In this document: positions 23,101-33,779 of the stretch, piece after piece | Position numbering within the stretch: position 1 is the stretch's first letter | Layout: each line of letters opens with the position of its first letter | NCBI GenBank assembly: GCA_030549495.1 | Contig: JAUIRK010000945.1 | Coordinates: 1,323,501 to 1,387,500, forward strand | DNA: 64,000 nucleotides | Reading direction: 5' to 3' | DNA from: Nectonema munidae | Taxonomy: Eukaryota; Nematomorpha; Nectonematoida; Nectonematidae | The notes under the pieces: generated by a model | Databases searched by the model: none | The model's input: only the letters and a program-made list of their open reading frames with translations | What the model was told of the DNA's origin: nothing | Made by a program: the position numbers and the translations under genes

Positions 23101-26100
23101 GAGTCTCCCGTTATTGCCGAGAGAGTTGACAATTTTTGATTTCTTCAATGATAACATTTTATAAAAAAACTCCCTAACTCCAAATACGTTCCAAGTGACT
23201 TTTAGAAGCACTTTCAACTGTGAAAACAGCTATATGTATGTACTCATGTGGCCCTGGACGGACAAGATTTCAAATGACACTTCAAAATGTCCAAAATTTG
23301 ATGTACAGGTATATATGCATTAAGACTAGGTTGAATCTATGTTCCTTGTGTAACACGATTAATACTCAATGTTATAATCCTGTATTGAATGTTAACCTAA
23401 AAATGCTCTAAAATCACACGTGGGCAGTGGTGTCATACGGTACATTACGCTATGTTTCCAAATTTTTTAACAAAATTACCGTTCGAAAAAAGGCTGAATT
23501 ACGAAAAATAGCGAAGTTTGGTACGATTTCAATTTTGTTACGATATTTTTATATAGAACTTCAGTGAATTTACATTTAAGACACCTGAGCACATTAAATT
23601 ACACATGATTGTTCTCTATTTCAGCATTTGTTATTGTAACTGGAATAAATCGTGAGCAGACTGAATGCCTACAAACTGTATGCCAACGGATTAAATGCCC
23701 AACGGACTGAAGGCCTAACGGACAAAATGTCCACCAAAGATTACTAGTAGAAGAAGAAATGTTGAAAAGGGTGACAATTTATTGAAAAATTACGCAAATA
23801 AAAACTACAAATTATGTGCTATGGATCGTAAATAGTCTAAACCTGTATCTTTGTGTCATACTTGGCATAAACATCCCACAAAACATTTGCTCAAGAGATC
23901 ACTTCTGTATTTGCTTGTTCCAGTTTGATAATTTTTCAATGGTTGGATGAGTAACTCCAACTCTTCTGTTAGAAGCTTGATGCCATCCTTCTAGTGAATT
24001 ACTAGTTCTTGTCAAATCTGATTTCATTCTGTTAAAAACATTCCATGCTTGGATATCGAATTGTGGACGCTTTCGTTTGCCGCGCTGAACCATGCCAGGC
24101 CAGGTTGATTCAAAATATTCCAAAAAATTACTCAAAACTTTGTCGTTTTCTTTATCTAAAAGCTAAAGCCTGTAATTGCTTTATTATCAAGGCATTTTCA
24201 GGGTGTTGGTACCGGCTTTGTAAACTTTTCGCCAAAGACACTGGCTAAAATGAAAAAAAGCAGCCATAGACAGTGGCATTTGAAAAACACTTTCTTAAAG
24301 CTTTTATTGCTGCTAGAAATCAAACGAATCTTTATAGGTTTTTCCGCCTCTACTCGATGTAATACAGAGTAGAGGAGTGTGTAATGTTGTGCTTGAAGCA
24401 ACACAGGCATGAATTGGATGTATTTTTGTATTGATTGGCGCACAAGAAAATGTCCAATCACTAAACCCACTTGTTTTTTGCTCGTAAAATGTCCAAGTTT
24501 TTTGTAGTAGAATAAATTTTCATGCTTTCTGATTGGTTCATGATTTTCATTTGCATCAGTCCTCTTGCTCTTTCACGTCTCACATTACGAGCTAATGATG
24601 CTTTATTAGGCAATGCACCCACCACATACACTCAATGGTAAATCACTTGTAGAGCGGTTGATGACAGATGGATGATGTGACTTTATTGGATTGCAGCGAT
24701 TGCTTTTTATATCGTTTCTTTCATTTTTGATGAATAATTGCGAGCTAAATCTGGTGGATGTGAATGATTACTTGCCCACTTTTTGCATATTTTCGCCACA
24801 AGTGATAACGCTGGCGCTACAATAATTTCGTTTTTCGCATCTCCAATATATACGAGTATTTTTCCTTCGGTTTATGCCGTATGCAAAAGCATCATATAGA
24901 AGCTTTTTTCCACCTTTGTCACCAATTATAAATTCCATTTTAAACAAATGAGCTGGGCGAAAGTTTTTTCTAAATCACAAAAAAAAAACTTTGTTTATGA
25001 GCAAAAAATAATACTAAAAATAATAAAATTGATCATAAAATTGTAGCTCATGGAAGCTTCTTTTTTAATTAAGTATTTGTGCTCAGATAAAACGTTTTTT
25101 AAAATTAAAATCTAAATACACACCCTTTTTCTTTATATTTAATTGGTCAAACTGCCTGAAATACACTTAATTTTGTTTGTGCGTACTGTCAGCCTTTCCG
25201 GCGTTTTGTCCACTAGGCATACAGTCTGTAGGCATTTTGTCTTTAGTCTTTCCATCTTTAGGCATATGGTCCATTTACCGGGATAAATGAGTTGAATAAA
25301 GAAGAAACAAAGATTGCAGAAAGAATATTGAAAGATATCAATTAGATAAATCAAAAACAAGTAAATAAGATACCTAAAGATATCTTTCGGACAAATTGCC
25401 CGACACGAAGTTAAAATTAAACATCTTTTTGCTTAACTAAACTACGTTTTTATGTTTCGAAATTTTTTTCGTTTCCTAGATATCGTATATTTTTTATTCT
25501 AATACGATTTTACGCTTCGAAAGAAAATTGTATTCAAAAATAAGAAATTTCTTTTCACATCATAAGGTAGGCCATCACTGCCCGTGCCTTCTACATCCGA
25601 TGTAGTCAAAATACATATTCTATTTCTAATTATGTTTCGTTCTTTTCCAATTCTCCTGTTCGGTCTTTCTTACGCGGTACGGATATGCCCAGAATTCGCA
25701 AAACTATAAAAAACATTTAAGCTTCGGAGTCAGTATTGTTTTTATAAAATTCACATTTTTTAGACTTCCCACCCTTCTCTTTAATTTCTTCATTTATTTC
25801 TAGATCCAAATCTCCTTCCCACTCAACAAGTAGATAAGGGAGCAATCAAGTTCATCTTGAGCGGAGCGAATGTCATGAGTCCTGGACTTTTGTCTGCTGG
25901 AGCTGTTCTGAATGAGGCGCGAGAAAAAGCTCTAATAATATCCTTTTTGCAACTTTGTCTTATTTTCGTTTTCCACATCCATTATACCCCAATTTGAAAC
26001 TTGAAATGAATTTTGGTTCAGATACGATGATCAGGTCATCGCCCTATTGTCCCCTTCCCTTAAATTTGTGATCATATCAATGCATAGTTTAATCAAATTT

Positions 26101-29100
26101 GGTTCATTTCTGAGAGAACAGTTATGCTTCAGATCCGTGAGATGATATGTGTTAATGCTTTGAGGACCAGAGGGACACAAGTGGGACAAGAAATGTAAAT
26201 GGCCTGCATTAAATATATGAAATTCCAACGAAAAAGAAATCAAACGATTTTTCTTCAAAATTCTACTTCTCAAGGGATTCATTCTTCAAGGAATATTACA
26301 AAAAATTTTTTAATCTTTTTTTGACCTAAAAATAAAGTGGTTTTAACTTTTATTTTTTTTTAATTTTGGAAACCTGGAATGAGAAAAAATGGTTCTTGTT
26401 ATATAAAAAAACGGAATTGCCTAAGAGCTAATTTTTAATAAAAAAATAATATAATTTTTCAAATTTTTTTTTTTTAAATTTTTTTTAATTTTTTTTAAAA
26501 TGTCATTCTAGACACTAGTATACTACAGTATAAAATAAAATATTTGATGCTTAAAAATTTCTATCCTTTGTTAAAATCTTTTTCAATTGAGAAAACGAAC
26601 TTTCACTGATGTTGAACTAGACTAGCAGTTTTACAGAAGAAATATGTTGATGCTAGAGGTTCCTGATTTCGTAGTTCCATTATATCAATTGTTCTATTTC
26701 TCTTGAAATCTCATCTTTATTGCTAGATTGAATTCATTTCACAAATATATAAATAATATGATGTTTTAAAAAATACGTTGAAGACAGTAAATACGTTTGG
26801 TTCAAAAAAATGAAACATTTCATCTTCGATAAAAAGTTCTTTAAGACAAAAGTAAAAATTCTCCCTCTCAAAACTTGTAAAGAAAAACTAAAAAATATTT
26901 TTTGACTTATGTAAGTTTTTTTAACTTTTTATATTTTTTTTATCAAAGATTGAGACTTTTTTGACTTTAAGAAAATTTTGAAATTTTATTGACCTAATAA
27001 AAGCATATTAATGAAAAAGACTAACCTTTTAAGATACATTTTTTTAGTAAGAAAGTAAACTTTATTGAAAAAAAAAACTTTAAGAAAGTAAAATTTTATT
27101 GACATTTAGCTGACATAGTAATAATAGTAAATACGCGAAAATTTTCTTCATTAATTTCCAATTCCATTTTTTTCCAAATATTAAACTTTCAATGCCGTTG
27201 CGAATAGGCTAGAGTTGTAATGGCTTCCATCCTTTGAATCAAAATAAATTTCAATTTCTTTAAAAAAAATACAATATAAAATTCATATTTTGAGTGTTAG
27301 CATGTTTTTAGAGTAATCAGTCAAAATTTTGACATTCTCTTCTCAAAAATGGCACTTCTTTTACTCACTTTTTCGAAAACAATTTAAACAACTTTGTATT
27401 TTAAAAGGATCCTTAGTTTAGGAGATGGAAAAAATTTGTTTAAACACTCAAAATTATTGATTATTGATTGAATATAAATTTTGATTTATTGATTGATTGA
27501 AAAAAATTTAGTCTGCTATCTCTCTTTTTTTTTTTAATAAATTTAGTTTTTTTAAACTTCCCAGTAGTAATAAGACATAGGTGAAGCAGAAGTTTTTATG
27601 ATCTATATTCTTCTTTGACATTTGCTCGTTTTGTTTATCTGTTCATGATTGTAGACAACCCAGAAGTGCAAACATTTGATATTTCTTTGCCAACACTCTT
27701 TCTGGCCCGCGTAGTTTTTTTTGTTCTTTGGCTGGGATATTAGATGTCAAAAGAAAGATTTTTATACGCAGGAAAGTGATTGTTTGCTATTTACTTTAAT
27801 TCTGAGTCTTTTTACGCACTTGAGTAAAAGATATAATATATAGGTAGAGGGATAAGATTGGCATTTTTTTATTCAAAAGATAAATTATGACGTAATCTAG
27901 CATTTTTGAAGTGAACGATGATGCATTTTGGAGTTTTGCTCCGAATCCTGAATTGGTGATTAACTTATTCAATTGATTATTAATTCAATTGATTTTTTTA
28001 TAAAGCAAACAGTCTTATGAAAATGTAATTATCATACATTTCTTATGAGGAGAGGAGATGTGAAATTCAATGTCTAGTGCTAAAGCATGTTTTCAAAATG
28101 TTTGATGGCGTTAAAAATCATTTTAAAAACCTGAATTTGAAGCAATTTTTTTGTTTCCTTGACAATGAATAAAAACTCCATTTTATGTTATGGGTAAAAG
28201 AAAGAAACCATTTGCTACATTTTAAGGAGTCTTTATTCAGTGATCTTATAACAACCACCTTCTTCAGGTCTTTGTACAATTCTATTGCACATCTGAAACT
28301 GCGTGTTTTTGTTTAACCCATTTACGACCAATGTTCCTATTTTGGAACATAAGTAATTTCATCTTCGTCTGCTTTTTTCAATGACTTTGAATATAAATCG
28401 TCTGCGTTTTTTTAGATATCGTCTGCTTTGCTTGGTCTTAAATGGGTTAACAACGAAAAATTCAAAAATATTACTAAATTTTGCATCTTCTTATTCAGCT
28501 TCTTTTGTCTACAAAAATTTATTATTAACTATAACGATTTTTGAGCTGGGTAGCACGAATTTTTTAAAATTGAGTAAAATTTCCCACTCTTAGTTTTATG
28601 AGAGACAAGTTTTTAACAAGTTCCGACAACTTAAAGGTTTGTTGTGTAATTTGGGAAGATTTTGAATAATTTGCTCTTATTTTGATGCACAGGATTCGTT
28701 CCTTAACTCTTAAATCACTCTGTAACAGCTGAAGGCAAAGAACATCCCCTTGCAATTGGCATAATGAAGATGTCTAGTGAGGACATGTAATTATCCTTCT
28801 TTTCTTATTACTTATTATCCTTCTTAGATTCTCTAAAAGTTGTAGACGGAAACTTTTTGAAATCCTGCATCTTCCTATTCTTCAAGGAATAACGCGACTA
28901 CTTTATCAAACAAACACTTTGATCAGATTGGATAAAAGTTTTGAATGATTTATTACTTTTAACCAATCAAATTACGTTAGAATTGAGTAAAATATTTTAT
29001 TTGTTTAATAATTTTTTATTATTCAAATAAACTGTGCAAAAATTTTCGATCTGATTGGCTGGAAGAAGTCAGGCATAGCTTAACACAGTATTTTTTCATT

Positions 29101-30845
29101 TTGATTAGGTTCTTCCAATATTTTGCATACTTACAAATTTCTCCATTCTACAAAAGTATTTTTGAACCGCTACCGACATTTCTTTAAAACATTGCTCATA
29201 TTATTAAGATTAAATTTTTTGGCCTTTTATTTACTACATATAGTGTTGGACAATGATGCCAATTTCTAACTTAGCGATACTCTTCGAAAAATTGGGACAG
29301 TCTTGATGTTTTAATATTTTTTCTTTTTACTGGTAGGTGAGTAGGCTTCCAATAAATTTTTTTTCAGAGTATCTAAAACTCATTCATTTCAAACCATTCC
29401 ATTATATGGTATTTAATGTTCACGATCAACGTGTCTTATTCGTATGAGAAAGCGAAATTGAGGTATTGAACAGCAGATTTGTTGTTTATTCCTCTAGTTC
29501 TACAATACAACTAACATGAGATATATTAAAATCAATCAATCATTCAATCAAGGAAGATTAGTTTATGCTTTCAATTATAAACGATTATCTAAAATTTTGC
29601 ACATAATAGAAAGAATGATGTCCAAATCGTCTTAAATATGCTCATTCTACCAAATGACATTAAGAAAGTTACACATTCGCTCGTGTTGCGAAGGTGTAAG
29701 AAAACGTTCACAGTTTCAGCATATGAGCTTTTTGAGAGAAAATTGTTTACTCAGTTTCAAATGATAATTGATTTTTTGGACTACCTGGTTACGCTGATAT
29801 TGAGATTTCGTAGTCTGGGTATCGACAACTACAACACAACAGCTTTTATGTGTCCCTAGACCAAAAAGAGAAGAAGTTGTGCAATTCAACAAAATATTGC
29901 GGAACATATGTTGATCCGAAATACAGAATAACTTTGATTGTAGAACAAATTGCAAAAGTTCAGGCTTCACTTTGTGGCCTATCTATCTGTTTGCATGAAG
30001 TTTAAAAAAGGTCAATAAAGTTTAGCTTCCACAGGATCAGTTGACTTTATTTGTAAAACTTGTGACTGTTGATTTAACTCAGGTGCAAAAATCGATTTTG
30101 AAGGATTTGTGATAATGGAGGATCAAAGATTTTCCATCGATAATAAAGCAAATGTTGAGGAAGGCTTATAAAAAATTGATAACATTAACCCATTTACGGC
30201 CAATGTTCCTATTTTGGAACATAAGTAATTTCATCTTCGTCTGCTTTTTTCAATGACTTTGAATATAAATCGTCTGTGTTTTTTTAGATATCGTCTGCTT
30301 TGCTTGGCCTTAAATGGGTTAATCGAAGACTGAAAGAAAAAGTTATTAAATGTATCTTTTAGTAATAATTCAAGCAGCTCTAGAATGACAAGTTACTGAT
30401 TTTTGAGGTATCCAAGTAACTTTTTATCATTCTGATCAATAACAAAATGTTCATATGATCAAATCCAGTTGAATATGTTAAAAAGTTCTTGTTTTATATG
30501 ATCAATCTTTTGCTGCTGTTGCGGAAGTGTAACGAAACAAACTCCGGCACCCTAACACTAGATTTCAAATAAAAATTGACCTGCGGAGCACCAACAACAA
30601 GAACATATGTGATCCAAGTGAAGTTTGAGAAATATTCCGTAATTTTGTGTAAAAAGAGATCCCCGATGAACACATTGAAAGATGAAAGATCTTTTATCTT
30701 TAAGATCGAATAAAATTTAATGTATTACATCTATGGTATAAAATTTTAATTTTTTTTGCATAGAAAAAAAGTGAAAAATGGTGTTGGGATTGAACTGCTA
30801 CATTATATGAATGATGGCTTATGGCGAATGAAACCTGTGAGATGA
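20017..30845 (+). CDS. MCTS1: MCTS1 (MCT-1), multi-exon gene; exons listed separately
   Basis: MCTS1 pairs with DENR to form a factor that ejects or delivers tRNA on the 40S ribosome, supporting re-initiation after upstream ORFs and ribosome recycling in the cytosol. Reading exons by splice sites gives 20017-20166, 21175-21275, 25804-25937, 28719-28786 and 30764-30845; all phases fit. Conserved blocks: [89 protein letters not shown] and [13 protein letters not shown]. The N-terminal MCT-1 domain (about 1-90) is followed by the RNA-binding PUA domain (about 92-171). With MFKK from exon 1 the length is 181, equal to human. An AATAAA signal lies at 30899-30904, 54 bases after the stop. Introns carry a MULE and two 138-bp TTAA elements. 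Confidence in the gene is very high; only exon 1 is unsure. Confidence 0.95.
20167..21174 (+). other. MCTS1 intron 2, with partial hAT MITE
   Basis: A GT-AG intron. From 20259 it contains TAGTGGCGTATTGAGG and G-rich tracts resembling the left part of the hAT MITE at 38476, but no right end, so the copy is truncated. Confidence 0.8.
21175..21275 (+). CDS. MCTS1: MCTS1 exon 3 (residues 54-88)
   Basis: Acceptor TCTTTTAG, donor AAGT|GTACTT. Encodes [20 protein letters not shown] and [13 protein letters not shown], matching the human HEHIEIL...LLHKY segment. The tyrosine codon is split T|AT across intron 3. 101 bases. Confidence 0.95.
23651..25279 (-). mobile_element. MULE DNA transposon with FLYWCH transposase, degenerate
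   Basis: Outer ends are made of short subrepeats: CAGACTGAATGCCTA, ACGGACTGAAGGCCTA and similar at 23655-23740, and their inverted relatives (GGCATACAGTCTGTAGGCAT, TTTAGGCATATGGTCC) at 25190-25279. Candidate 9-bp target duplications GGAATAAAT (23642-23650) and GGGATAAAT (25280-25288) agree at 8 of 9 positions, the size expected for MULEs. The transposase (23899-24938, minus) fills the interior. The element is about 1.63 kb and probably entire in extent, though broken in coding. Confidence 0.8.
23899..24938 (-). pseudogene. FLYWCH-MULE transposase relic
   Basis: Begins with ATG at 24938. The FLYWCH zinc finger is readable as [18 protein letters not shown], then [18 protein letters not shown], then (after a frameshift) [16 protein letters not shown] with the final H-x-H. 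Further on come [20 protein letters not shown] (about 24470), [20 protein letters not shown], and the C-terminal [40 protein letters not shown] and [18 protein letters not shown] to a stop at 23899. These are hallmarks of animal MULE transposases found with FLYWCH fingers. Several stops and frame changes show it is inactive, and parts of the DDE core are missing or unreadable. Confidence 0.85.
25280..25803 (+). other. AT-rich end of MCTS1 intron 3
   Basis: Nothing besides the MULE flank and the acceptor is recognised. Confidence 0.6.
25804..25937 (+). CDS. MCTS1: MCTS1 exon 4 (residues 88-132)
   Basis: Acceptor TTTCTAG. Encodes [35 protein letters not shown] and NEAREKALI, the start of the PUA domain. 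It ends in phase 0 immediately before ATATCCTTT, a minor-spliceosome donor. There is no usable GT donor between the conserved block and the in-frame stop near 25996, which supports the AT donor. 134 bases. Confidence 0.93.
25938..28718 (+). other. U12-type AT-AC intron of MCTS1 (intron 4)
   Basis: Starts ATATCCTTT, an exact match to the minor-class 5' splice site; ends with branch site TTCCTTAAC (28699-28707) and AC at 28717-28718, so the branch adenosine is 12-13 bases before the splice. Joining exon 4 to exon 5 this way keeps phase 0 and gives 17 residues between the leucine of AVL and the lysine of AEGK, the same as in human MCTS1. The only AG acceptor close by (28727-28728) would need an unpaired upstream base and lose residues. 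The intron is 2,781 bp, otherwise AT-rich, and contains a 138-bp TTAA element. Confidence 0.9.
28313..28450 (+). mobile_element. 138-bp TTAA-flanked MITE, copy 1 (in MCTS1 intron 4)
   Basis: Bounded by TTAA on both sides. Ends are TTAACCCATTTACGACCAA and its near inverse at 28432-28450. A hairpin ATGTTCC/GGAACAT lies at 28331-28350. The core contains three TCGTCTG words. TTAA duplication and CCC ends fit piggyBac-type non-autonomous elements. Confidence 0.9.
28719..28786 (+). CDS. MCTS1: MCTS1 exon 5 (residues 133-155)
   Basis: Follows the AC end of the U12 intron. Encodes [20 protein letters not shown] then ED; donor GACAT|GTAATT, leaving AT to be completed to isoleucine by the last exon. 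68 bases. Confidence 0.94.
28787..30763 (+). other. MCTS1 intron 5, with a second TTAA element
   Basis: GTAATT ... TTTTGCATAG. Holds the 138-bp element at 30185-30322 and a pair of CCAAT-like inverted words at 28930-29066. The open frames at 29638-29970 have no recognised motif. Confidence 0.85.
30185..30322 (+). mobile_element. 138-bp TTAA-flanked MITE, copy 2 (in MCTS1 intron 5)
   Basis: Same length, orientation and architecture as copy 1, with three clear differences. Two of them form a compensating pair: ACGACC to ACGGCC at the left end and GGTCTT to GGCCTT at the right end. Hairpin at 30203-30222. Confidence 0.9.
30764..30845 (+). CDS. MCTS1: MCTS1 last exon (residues 155-181) and stop
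   Basis: Acceptor TTTTGCATAG. Encodes [20 protein letters not shown] then RMKPVR and TGA at 30843-30845, aligning with the human GIENIHYLNDGLWHMK end. The GLW-x-MK ending closes the PUA domain. Confidence 0.95.
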
Positions 30846-30898
30846 AGATGATTATTTTGACTTTTTTTTAAAAAAAATCGATCTTTTATACACTGTTA

Positions 30899-30904
30899 AA
30901 TAAA
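30899..30904 (+). terminator. MCTS1 polyadenylation signal AATAAA
   Basis: Canonical hexamer 54 bases after the MCTS1 stop codon. Cleavage would fall around 30915-30930. Confidence 0.7.
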
Positions 30905-30930
30905 GTTTTATAAATTTTCCCAAAATCTTC

Positions 30931-32389
30931 CAAATTTCCCAATTTGAACCAACGCCTGATTTTAACGAAGCATCTCTGAGTATGAAATGAAAGATCTAGA
31001 ACAAGGCTTGCCAACATGTGGTCACGTGGCCAATATGGGCCACAAAAATTTTTATGTGGACTCTTTAAAAAATAAATGTTTTAGTAATCGACACTTTAAC
31101 CCTTATCAGGATGGTAAAATTATACAACTTAATTGGGATGAGTGACTACAATTTGTAGTCAACTGATTTTTTACTGTTTTATGTTAACATATGTTTTTGT
31201 TTTTCAGACAATTAAATTTAAAAAATATTTATTGAAATCATTTATCACAATACTTGCAAGTTACAATTTTTTTTATCACAAAAATGTTCTTTACAACAAG
31301 CTTTTGAGCAAATGGAACCTCTTTTTCTTGAAAATTTTTTAAAAATAAAACATCTTCTTGGGGTTTTTTTTTATTTACTTTTTCAGAAGTTTGAGCTTGC
31401 GTGCTTGATGTGAAAAATTAATCACGTGTTTTAATTCCGTGGAAAAATAAACATTTTGTAATTTTTTTCATATATGCCAATGAACGTTTTTCTCCTAAAT
31501 TTTTGAGAAAATGTTTTCTTGATTGATATAAACCATTTTTTCTTTGCAATTAGGTATGCGTTGCGACATGTCACGTCAAGCATGTTGAAGAACATCAGGT
31601 CAACACCACATTTTGTCTTGTCATAAAAATTAATTAAATATTCGACCCAGAGAAAGATTAAATCATTAAGCAAAGTGTATAGAACTCAATTACAATAAAA
31701 ATACTATTGCAAAATCAAAAAATTTTTTTGAAAGGCTTTTGACTTCAACTTATGAGAGAGCTCAATAAAAGTATACTTATTTTATCATTATGATATAAAC
31801 CATTTTTAGTTTTGTTTTGGTCTTTTGAAATTTTATTTTAAATCCAAAGGAACGCTTGGAGGACGGACGCATGCACTTCTAAACTCGATGATGTATTGAG
31901 AAAGATGGAAAACAGGTGCGTAAATCTACTGAAAGTCATCGAACCAAATGTACAAAATTGTTTTATACTTCAAATTTGAAGTATAAAATAATGACACGAT
32001 TTCAAAATTTGTAGATTTAGAAACTAATCGGTATTTCATTTGACAGAATTCTTTATTCGTGGAATTGTCCACAATTTTTTTCCATCTTTTCCTTCCTCAC
32101 CTCAAGTTTTTTAAAGTCCACTTTTCAACAAGTGATTTTTTTTAATTTGAAGCGATTTTGGTGATGTCAATTTTTTTTTCTACATATTACCCAAATCTTG
32201 ATCCTTTTCCTATCCTTACGTATGTTTCATTTTTGTTTCGTTAAGTTGAGAATTACTTGATGCGTTTGTAATAAATCTTTTTGATTATCATGGTCCTATC
32301 AGAATGCTGAGTCCACAATCTACTTGTGATTTTTAACCCACAGATAGTTTCTTGTACTGCATAGCTATACTTTGATATAAATTAAATTA
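30931..32389. other. AT-rich spacer with an exon-like frame and a palindrome
   Basis: At 31010-31060 CTTGCCAACATGTGGTCACG resembles a hAT end, with no partner. An open frame at 31842-31979 and a 28-bp perfect palindrome at 31961-31988 are treated among the findings. Nothing else recognised. Confidence 0.45.
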
Positions 32390-32528
32390 GGTACCATATG
32401 GTGTTTTCATCGAGAAGGCACAATTGCGCCGCTTGTATCGAACTATGAGGAAAGTAGGCTTGATGCCGGATCGAAGCCAAGACCTTGAGTTATCGAATCC
32501 AGCATCTAACCAACCCCACTCACTCCCC
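32390..32528 (-). repeat. SINE family B, copy 2
   Basis: Minus strand shows GGCTTCGATCCGGCATCAAG (degraded B box), GTTCGATACAAGCGGCGCAA, and a tail TCGATGAAAACACCATATGG then TACC, in the family order seen at 3612-3759. Confidence 0.7.
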
Positions 32529-33380
32529 TATATAAATTAATTTAGATCTATACACTCATAACACGAACAATTAAAGAAAGAACCTTGATATCTGGTGGTT
32601 AGTCGTTAGCTTGTTTCTAACTATGTTAGAATCTCGTCACTAGATCAAAACCTTTGAATTCTTCAGAGGACGAAATCTAGGATAAAAATGGAGCATCATT
32701 TTAGTGATTTTATGCTTAAAATATGAATTCCTCTGATCAAGTATTTGTTCAGGCGTGGACAAACTGCGTCACCATTGTGAATTCGTTGTAAATATGTTTT
32801 TTTAATGAATAGATTAGTTTTTCCTTTGATAGATACTGTTTTGAAGAGATGCCTTTTCGTTTTAAATAAATTTCTTGTTTTTTTCTCCTAACTTATATTA
32901 TAAATTGATTAGGAATCTTTCAAATTTTATGCTAAAACTTTGAAATACCAAAATTTAGTTCGCAAACTGCGTTCTCATCAGAAAAATTCGTTGTAATTAA
33001 AATTATTTTTATACCATATGTAAATTCGTTTTGGATTTACACTTTCAAATAAACTTGGTTTTGAAAATTGTCTTTTTTCTCAAAAATATGGTCAGCCTGT
33101 ATGAAAATGGCCTCATTTCGAATAAAAGCGTGCAATAATCTAAAAGCAAAAAACTTCTTAAAAGAACTTTTGGGCAGAGCTGGAGAAATCTTAATTGAAA
33201 ATGAACTGAAATACTTGTTCATTGATTCTCATTCATTTTGAATTGAATGCGAGAACTCGTATTTCATCTTCTTGTAAACAAATTTTTGTGAAAAAGTTTC
33301 GAAGATCTTTCAGATAAAAGAAAGTTATCCCAAAGAATGCCTCTTGTTTAGCTTCTAGGTTTATAATCTATTGAATATTG
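32529..33380. other. AT-rich spacer, nothing recognised
   Basis: The minus open frame at 33037-33222 has no motif. Confidence 0.45.
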
Positions 33381-33527
33381 CTTTTTTTATGTGTCGGTAT
33401 CCCATCCATAGGGAAGAATAATCTTCCTTAGCTGAATAGATGGTAAGGATAGTCACGTTTGGGAATCGAGCCCACACCCTCTGGATCAATACACTAGGCT
33501 CCTACCTCTAAGCCATCCGACGACTCC
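33381..33527 (-). repeat. SINE family A, copy 4 (full length)
   Basis: Best-preserved copy. Minus strand: GTCGTCGGATGGCTTAGAGG (A-box region), GTGGGCTCGATTCCCAAACG (B box), ACTATCCTTACCATCTATTC, GGAAGATTATTCTTCCCTAT, GGGATACCGACACATAAAAA, ending in an A-tail. The 5' end abuts a SINE B copy. Confidence 0.85.
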
Positions 33528-33779
33528 AAAGATTCCTTGGAGTGTTTTCATTGACAGAAGCAATTGAACTGCTTGCATCGAAGTATGAGCAAAGAAGGTT
33601 TGATCTGGGATAGAAACCGAGACTTTCTCACGACTCCAAAAAATCCTTGGAGTGTTTTCATTGACAGAAGCAATTGAACAGCTTGGAACGAAGTATGAGC
33701 AAAGAAGGGTTGATGCGGGATCGAACCCAAGACTTTCTGCTATGGATGACATGTGTCTAACCAAGCTTACTCACGCCGC
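33521..33779 (-). repeat. SINE family B, copies 3 and 4, with a 110-bp tandem duplication
   Basis: The phrase CGACTCCAAAGATTCCTTGG at 33521 returns as CGACTCCAAAAAATCCTTGG at 33631, followed by the same GAGTGTTTTCATTGACAGAA. The period is 110 bp. The right copy continues to the SINE 5' end at 33779 (ACTCACGCCGCG); the left one is cut short. Since CGACTCC belongs to the 5' end of the neighbouring SINE A, the duplication arose after the two SINEs became adjacent. Open frames in 33486-33764 are by-products. Confidence 0.75.

Larger units (their letters stand above)
21276..25803 (+). other. MCTS1 intron 3 (4.5 kb), host of an antisense MULE
   Basis: A GT-AG intron (GTACTT ... TTTCTAG). It contains the MULE at 23651-25279 in antisense. 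A small hairpin, TTTGAGACT and AGTCTCAAA around a 9-base loop, lies at 21460-21486. The rest is AT-rich with no other element recognised. Confidence 0.85.

Noticed and set aside
22415-23130. Possible inverted-end element (CTGGAGATT and CTGGAGAAT words on each side)
   Set aside because: The words are in direct, not inverted, orientation and similarity is too weak to define an element.
25929-25996. MCTS1 ending by read-through of exon 4 to the stop near 25996
   Set aside because: The read-through residues do not match the family, while two later exons complete the PUA domain exactly.
28727-28728. Ordinary AG acceptor for MCTS1 exon 5
   Set aside because: It would need one leftover base from exon 4, for which no donor exists, and would delete conserved-length residues; the AC acceptor fits phase and length.
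33486-33764. Overlapping frames with repeated SIAS/FAHTS phrases that look like an internal protein repeat
   Set aside because: The repetition is the 110-bp duplicated SINE.
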